In this document: positions 5,371 through 7,874 of the stretch, one piece after another | Layout of the letters: every line of letters begins with the position of its first letter | How positions within the stretch are numbered: position 1 is the first letter of the stretch | From: Alphaproteobacteria bacterium | GTDB taxonomy: Bacteria > Pseudomonadota > Alphaproteobacteria > Rhizobiales > Hyphomicrobiaceae | DNA: 7,874 nt | Reading direction: 5' to 3' | Assembly: GCA_005888525.1 (NCBI GenBank) | Contig: VBAB01000011.1 | Location: 1-7,874 of the forward strand | Program-made: the position numbers and the translations under genes | The notes under the pieces: model-generated | Databases searched by the model: none | Told to the model about the DNA's origin: nothing | Seen by the model: only the letters and a program-made list of their open reading frames with translations

Positions 5371-7101
5371 ATGACGGCCCAAGCCGCGCCCGCCGATGCC
5401 CGCCAGCCCGGCACCTATCAATGGCTCACGCGCTACCCCAAGGGCGTCGATTGGCACCAGAAGCTCACCCCGGCCCCGCTCTATCAGCTGCTCGACGACG
5501 CCGTCGCGAAGTTCGGATCGCGGCCCTGCACCAACTTTCTCGGCAAGGTCCTCACCTACCGCGAGATCGCCGCCATGGTGGATCGCGCGGCCGCCGGCTT
5601 GCAGAAGCTGGGCGTCAAGAAGGGCACCAAGGTGGGGCTCTTCATGCCGAACTGCCCGACCTTCATCGTCTACTACTTCGCCACGCTCAAGGCCGGCGGC
5701 ACGGTCGTCAACTACAACCCCCTCTACACGCTCGAGGAGCTGACCTTCCAGGTCAAGGACAGCGAGACCGAGCTGATGGTCACCCTCGATCTCAAGCTGC
5801 TGTTCGACAAGGTGGAAGGCCTGATGAAGGCCGGCACCCTGAAGCGGGCGATCGTCGCCTCCTTCCCGGCCCTGCTGCCGGGCGCCAAGTCGGTGCTCTA
5901 CAAGCTCTTCAAGGGCAAGGACCTCGCGCACCCGACGAAGTCGCCGGTGGCGGCCAACATCATCGCCGATGCCGACGTGCGCAAGAACGACGGCAAGTAC
6001 CAGAAGCAGGCCATCGACCCGTTGAACGACGTCGCGGTGCTGCAATACACCGGCGGCACGACCGGCACGCCCAAGGGCGCCATGCTCACGCACGCCAACG
6101 TCAACACCAACTGCCAGCAGGGCGCCGCATGGGCGACGAACCTGGTGCCCGGCAAGGAGCGCGTGCTGGCGGCCTTGCCGTTCTTCCACGTCTTCGCCAT
6201 GACCGCGGTGATGAACTTCGCCGTCGCCAATGGCGCCGAGATCGTCATCATGCCGCGCTTCGTGCTCGACGATGCCATGAAGCTGATCGACAAGAACAAG
6301 CCGACGGTGATGCCGGGCGTGCCGACCATGTTCATCGCCATGCTGAACCATCCCAAGCTCGCGAGCTTCGATCTGTCCTCGCTCAAGTTCTGCCTCTCCG
6401 GCGGCGCGCCGCTGCCCGTGGACGTCAAGCAGAAGTTCGAGAAGCTCACCGGTTGCAAGCTGGTGGAGGGCTATGGGCTGTCCGAGGCGTCCCCGAGCGT
6501 CACCTGCAATCCGCTCGACGGCCCGGTGAAGGAGGGCTCGATCGGGCAGCCGCTGCCCGGCACCATCGTCTCGCTGCGCGACCTCGCCGACCCGACCAAG
6601 GAGGCGCCGCAAGGCGAGAAGGGCGAGATCTGCATCAAAGGCCCGCAGGTGATGAAGGGCTACTGGAAGAAGCCCGAGGAAACCGCCAACCAGTTCGCCG
6701 GCGACTACCTGCGCACCGGCGACGTCGGCATCATGGACGAGGAAGGCTTCATCTTCATCGTCGACCGCATCAAGGACCTCATCATCTGCTCGGGCTACAA
6801 CGTCTATCCGCGCCGCATCGAGGAGGCGATCTACGAGCATCCCGCGGTCGAGGAGGTGACCGTCATCGGCATCAACGACGGGTATCGCGGCGAGGCGCCG
6901 AAGGCCTTCATCAAGCTGCGGGCCGGCGCCAAGGCCACCGAGGACGACATCCGGAAGCACCTGGAGCCGAAGATCTCCAAGATCGAGATGCCGGCCGAGA
7001 TCGAATTCCGCGACGCGCTGCCCAAGACCATGATCGGCAAGCTCTCCAAGAAGGAGCTGAAGGCCGAGGAGGAGCAGCGCCGGAAAGCCAAGGCGAAATG
7101 A
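5371..7101 (+). CDS. fadD: Long-chain fatty-acid (or dicarboxylate)-CoA ligase
   Basis: This 576-residue adenylate-forming enzyme activates a carboxylic acid with ATP to the acyl-adenylate and then to acyl-CoA. The motifs are all present: P-loop YTGGTTGTPKGAMLTH, ALPFFHVFAMT, CLSGGAPLP, GYGLSEASP, YLRTGDVGIMDEEGF, VDRIKDLIICSGYNVYPRRIEE, and the C-terminal catalytic lysine in LPKTMIGKLSKKEL. The N-terminus WLTRYPKGVDWHQKLTPAPLYQLLDDAV resembles the FadD group of alphaproteobacteria. That group includes proteins labelled PimA, a dicarboxylate-CoA ligase, so the chain type is open. The C-terminus is a highly charged Lys/Glu tail. The ATG is set by GGGAGGAG. The stop overlaps the MerR start as ATGA, so the two genes are co-transcribed. 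It is divergent from the ACP-KAS operon, which suggests linked acyl metabolism but not a shared substrate. The fadD symbol denotes the family only. Confidence 0.93.
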   Translation: MTAQAAPADARQPGTYQWLTRYPKGVDWHQKLTPAPLYQLLDDAVAKFGSRPCTNFLGKVLTYREIAAMVDRAAAGLQKLGVKKGTKVGLFMPNCPTFIVYYFATLKAGGTVVNYNPLYTLEELTFQVKDSETELMVTLDLKLLFDKVEGLMKAGTLKRAIVASFPALLPGAKSVLYKLFKGKDLAHPTKSPVAANIIADADVRKNDGKYQKQAIDPLNDVAVLQYTGGTTGTPKGAMLTHANVNTNCQQGAAWATNLVPGKERVLAALPFFHVFAMTAVMNFAVANGAEIVIMPRFVLDDAMKLIDKNKPTVMPGVPTMFIAMLNHPKLASFDLSSLKFCLSGGAPLPVDVKQKFEKLTGCKLVEGYGLSEASPSVTCNPLDGPVKEGSIGQPLPGTIVSLRDLADPTKEAPQGEKGEICIKGPQVMKGYWKKPEETANQFAGDYLRTGDVGIMDEEGFIFIVDRIKDLIICSGYNVYPRRIEEAIYEHPAVEEVTVIGINDGYRGEAPKAFIKLRAGAKATEDDIRKHLEPKISKIEMPAEIEFRDALPKTMIGKLSKKELKAEEEQRRKAKAK

Positions 7102-7571
7102 GCGCAAGACGGCCAAGCGCGGGCGCCAAGCGCGTGCCTCCGCCCGCTCCTTCCGGGGCCGACGGTCCCGAACGCCTCTACACCATCGGCGAGCTCGCCG
7201 ATGAGCTCCAGGTCACCACCAGGGCCATCCGCTTCTACGAGGCCAAGGGCCTGATCGCGCCGGTGCGCCGGGGCGTGCAGCGCTCCTATTCGCGCCGCGA
7301 CCGGGCACGCCTCAGGCTGATCCTGCGCGGCAAGAACCTGGGCTTCTCGCTGGAGGAGGTGGCGCAGTATCTCGGGCTCTACGATGCCGACCCCTCGCAG
7401 ATCACCCAGACGCAGATGCTGCTCGCGCGCATCGAGCGGGCAATCGACGATCTGCAGCTGAAGCGTGCCGACCTCGATCGCTCGCTCAAGGAGCTCAAGG
7501 ACATCCGCGCCCAATGCGTGGAGCACTTGAGCGCCAAGGATGCGTCAGGTCGCGCTCCTTGCAAGAGCTAG
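7098..7571 (+). CDS. MerR-family transcriptional regulator
   Basis: This is a 157-residue DNA-binding regulator. After a basic, proline-rich leader of about 26 residues (with PPP at 14-16), the winged helix reads LYTIGELADELQVTTRAIRFYEAKGLIAP (27-55) followed by SYSRRDRARLRLILRGKNLGFSLEEVAQYLGLY, the standard MerR pattern. The remainder, about 105-145, is a predicted long helix rich in Leu, Arg and Glu (the dimerising coiled coil). There is no effector domain. Only Cys140 and Cys155 are present near the C-terminus, without the CueR/ZntR metal-loop arrangement, so metal sensing is unlikely. Small regulators of this shape beside acyl-CoA genes are often LiuR-like, controlling branched-chain amino acid or fatty acid catabolism. 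The ATG overlaps the ligase stop (ATGA), implying translational coupling and probable control of its own operon. The regulon and ligand are inferred only. Confidence 0.92.
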   Translation: MSARRPSAGAKRVPPPAPSGADGPERLYTIGELADELQVTTRAIRFYEAKGLIAPVRRGVQRSYSRRDRARLRLILRGKNLGFSLEEVAQYLGLYDADPSQITQTQMLLARIERAIDDLQLKRADLDRSLKELKDIRAQCVEHLSAKDASGRAPCKS

Positions 7572-7583
7572 CCGCCGAAGGTC

Positions 7584-7874
7584 ATGCGCCTCGCCGTCAT
7601 CGCTGACATCCACGGCAACGTGGCCGCGCTTCAAGCCGTGCTGGCGGACGTGAAGACGCGCGGCGCCGACCGGATCATCAACCTCGGCGACTGCGTGTCC
7701 GGGCCGCTCTGGCCGCGGGAGACGATGGACCTGCTCGAAACGCTGGGGCTGCCGACGGTGCGCGGCAATCACGATCGCTGGGTAGCGGAGACCCCGCGCG
7801 AGTGCAGGGGAGCCTCCGATGCCTTCGCGTTCGACCGGCTCACGGCGGCGCAATGCAGGGTGCTCGAGGACCTT
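7584..7874 (+). CDS. Calcineurin-like metallophosphoesterase, N-terminal part (cut at window edge)
   Basis: The 97 visible codons begin MRLAVIADIHGN and continue in frame to the last base. Metal-binding motifs of the calcineurin-like superfamily follow in order: Asp8-x-His10 (DIHGN), Gly35-Asp36 (NLGDC) and Gly61-Asn62-His63-Asp64 (GNHDR). The C-terminal His motifs are outside the window. Such enzymes hydrolyse phosphomono- or diesters with two metal ions. The small YfcE-like and Ap4A-hydrolase-like branches look closest, so the substrate cannot be given. The ATG lies 12 bases after the MerR stop with a weak GAAGG in front, so it may be the third gene of the ligase operon. The reading frame is the same as MerR, separated by the TAG at 7569-7571. 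Confidence 0.85.
   Translation, partial: MRLAVIADIHGNVAALQAVLADVKTRGADRIINLGDCVSGPLWPRETMDLLETLGLPTVRGNHDRWVAETPRECRGASDAFAFDRLTAAQCRVLEDL

Noticed and set aside
5365..7116. 583-codon minus-strand frame, and a long second plus frame, across the ligase
   Set aside because: Both are shadows of the acyl-CoA ligase. The plus frame from 5331 is real only in its last part, where it is the MerR gene starting at 7098.

Overview
The window is a GC-rich chromosomal stretch, most likely from an alphaproteobacterium of the Hyphomicrobiales (Rhizobiales) type. This rests on the EF-P sequence style, an EF-P gene next to an epmA/genX-like gene, and two classes of short palindromic repeats familiar from that group. 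One repeat class translates to 'VIPGLVPGIH' and 'WIPGTSPGMT' strings, the other to 'GERVGV' and 'RGEGRG' strings. The species cannot be named from the sequence alone.

Layout from left to right. Positions 1-609 (minus) hold the N-terminal part of a peptide-type ABC transporter ATPase cut by the window edge. A 288-base divergent spacer follows. At 898-1518 (plus) is a pyridoxamine 5'-phosphate oxidase-family flavoprotein, which converges on elongation factor P at 1547-2116 (minus). Divergent from efp, at 2242-3302 (plus), is epmA, the EF-P lysyl-transferase homologue. It reads in one frame to about 2802 and in another from about 2865. A perfect hairpin repeat sits exactly between the two pieces, so as written it is a pseudogene. 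From 3305 to 3474 lies a cluster of three related hairpin repeats, filling the gap between epmA and the convergent gene that follows.

The right half is a fatty-acyl locus. A beta-ketoacyl-ACP synthase (3481-4725, minus) and a dedicated acyl carrier protein (4790-5059, minus) form a two-gene operon with the ACP first. Across a 311-base spacer, an acyl-CoA ligase (5371-7101, plus) is followed by a MerR-family regulator (7098-7571) whose ATG overlaps the ligase stop as ATGA. A calcineurin-like metallophosphoesterase (7584 onward, plus) begins 12 bases later and runs off the window.

Functionally there are two themes. One is EF-P and the enzyme that would lysylate its Lys34, with that enzyme apparently inactivated. 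The other is acyl-chain metabolism: an ACP plus condensing enzyme that is probably a specialised, non-housekeeping pair, facing a ligase plus a co-transcribed regulator. I see no CRISPR array, transposase, integrase, tRNA or rRNA, and no clear evidence of a wholly new system. The most unusual signals are the hairpin-associated frameshift in epmA and the paired repeats downstream of it, whose stems differ by compensatory base changes.
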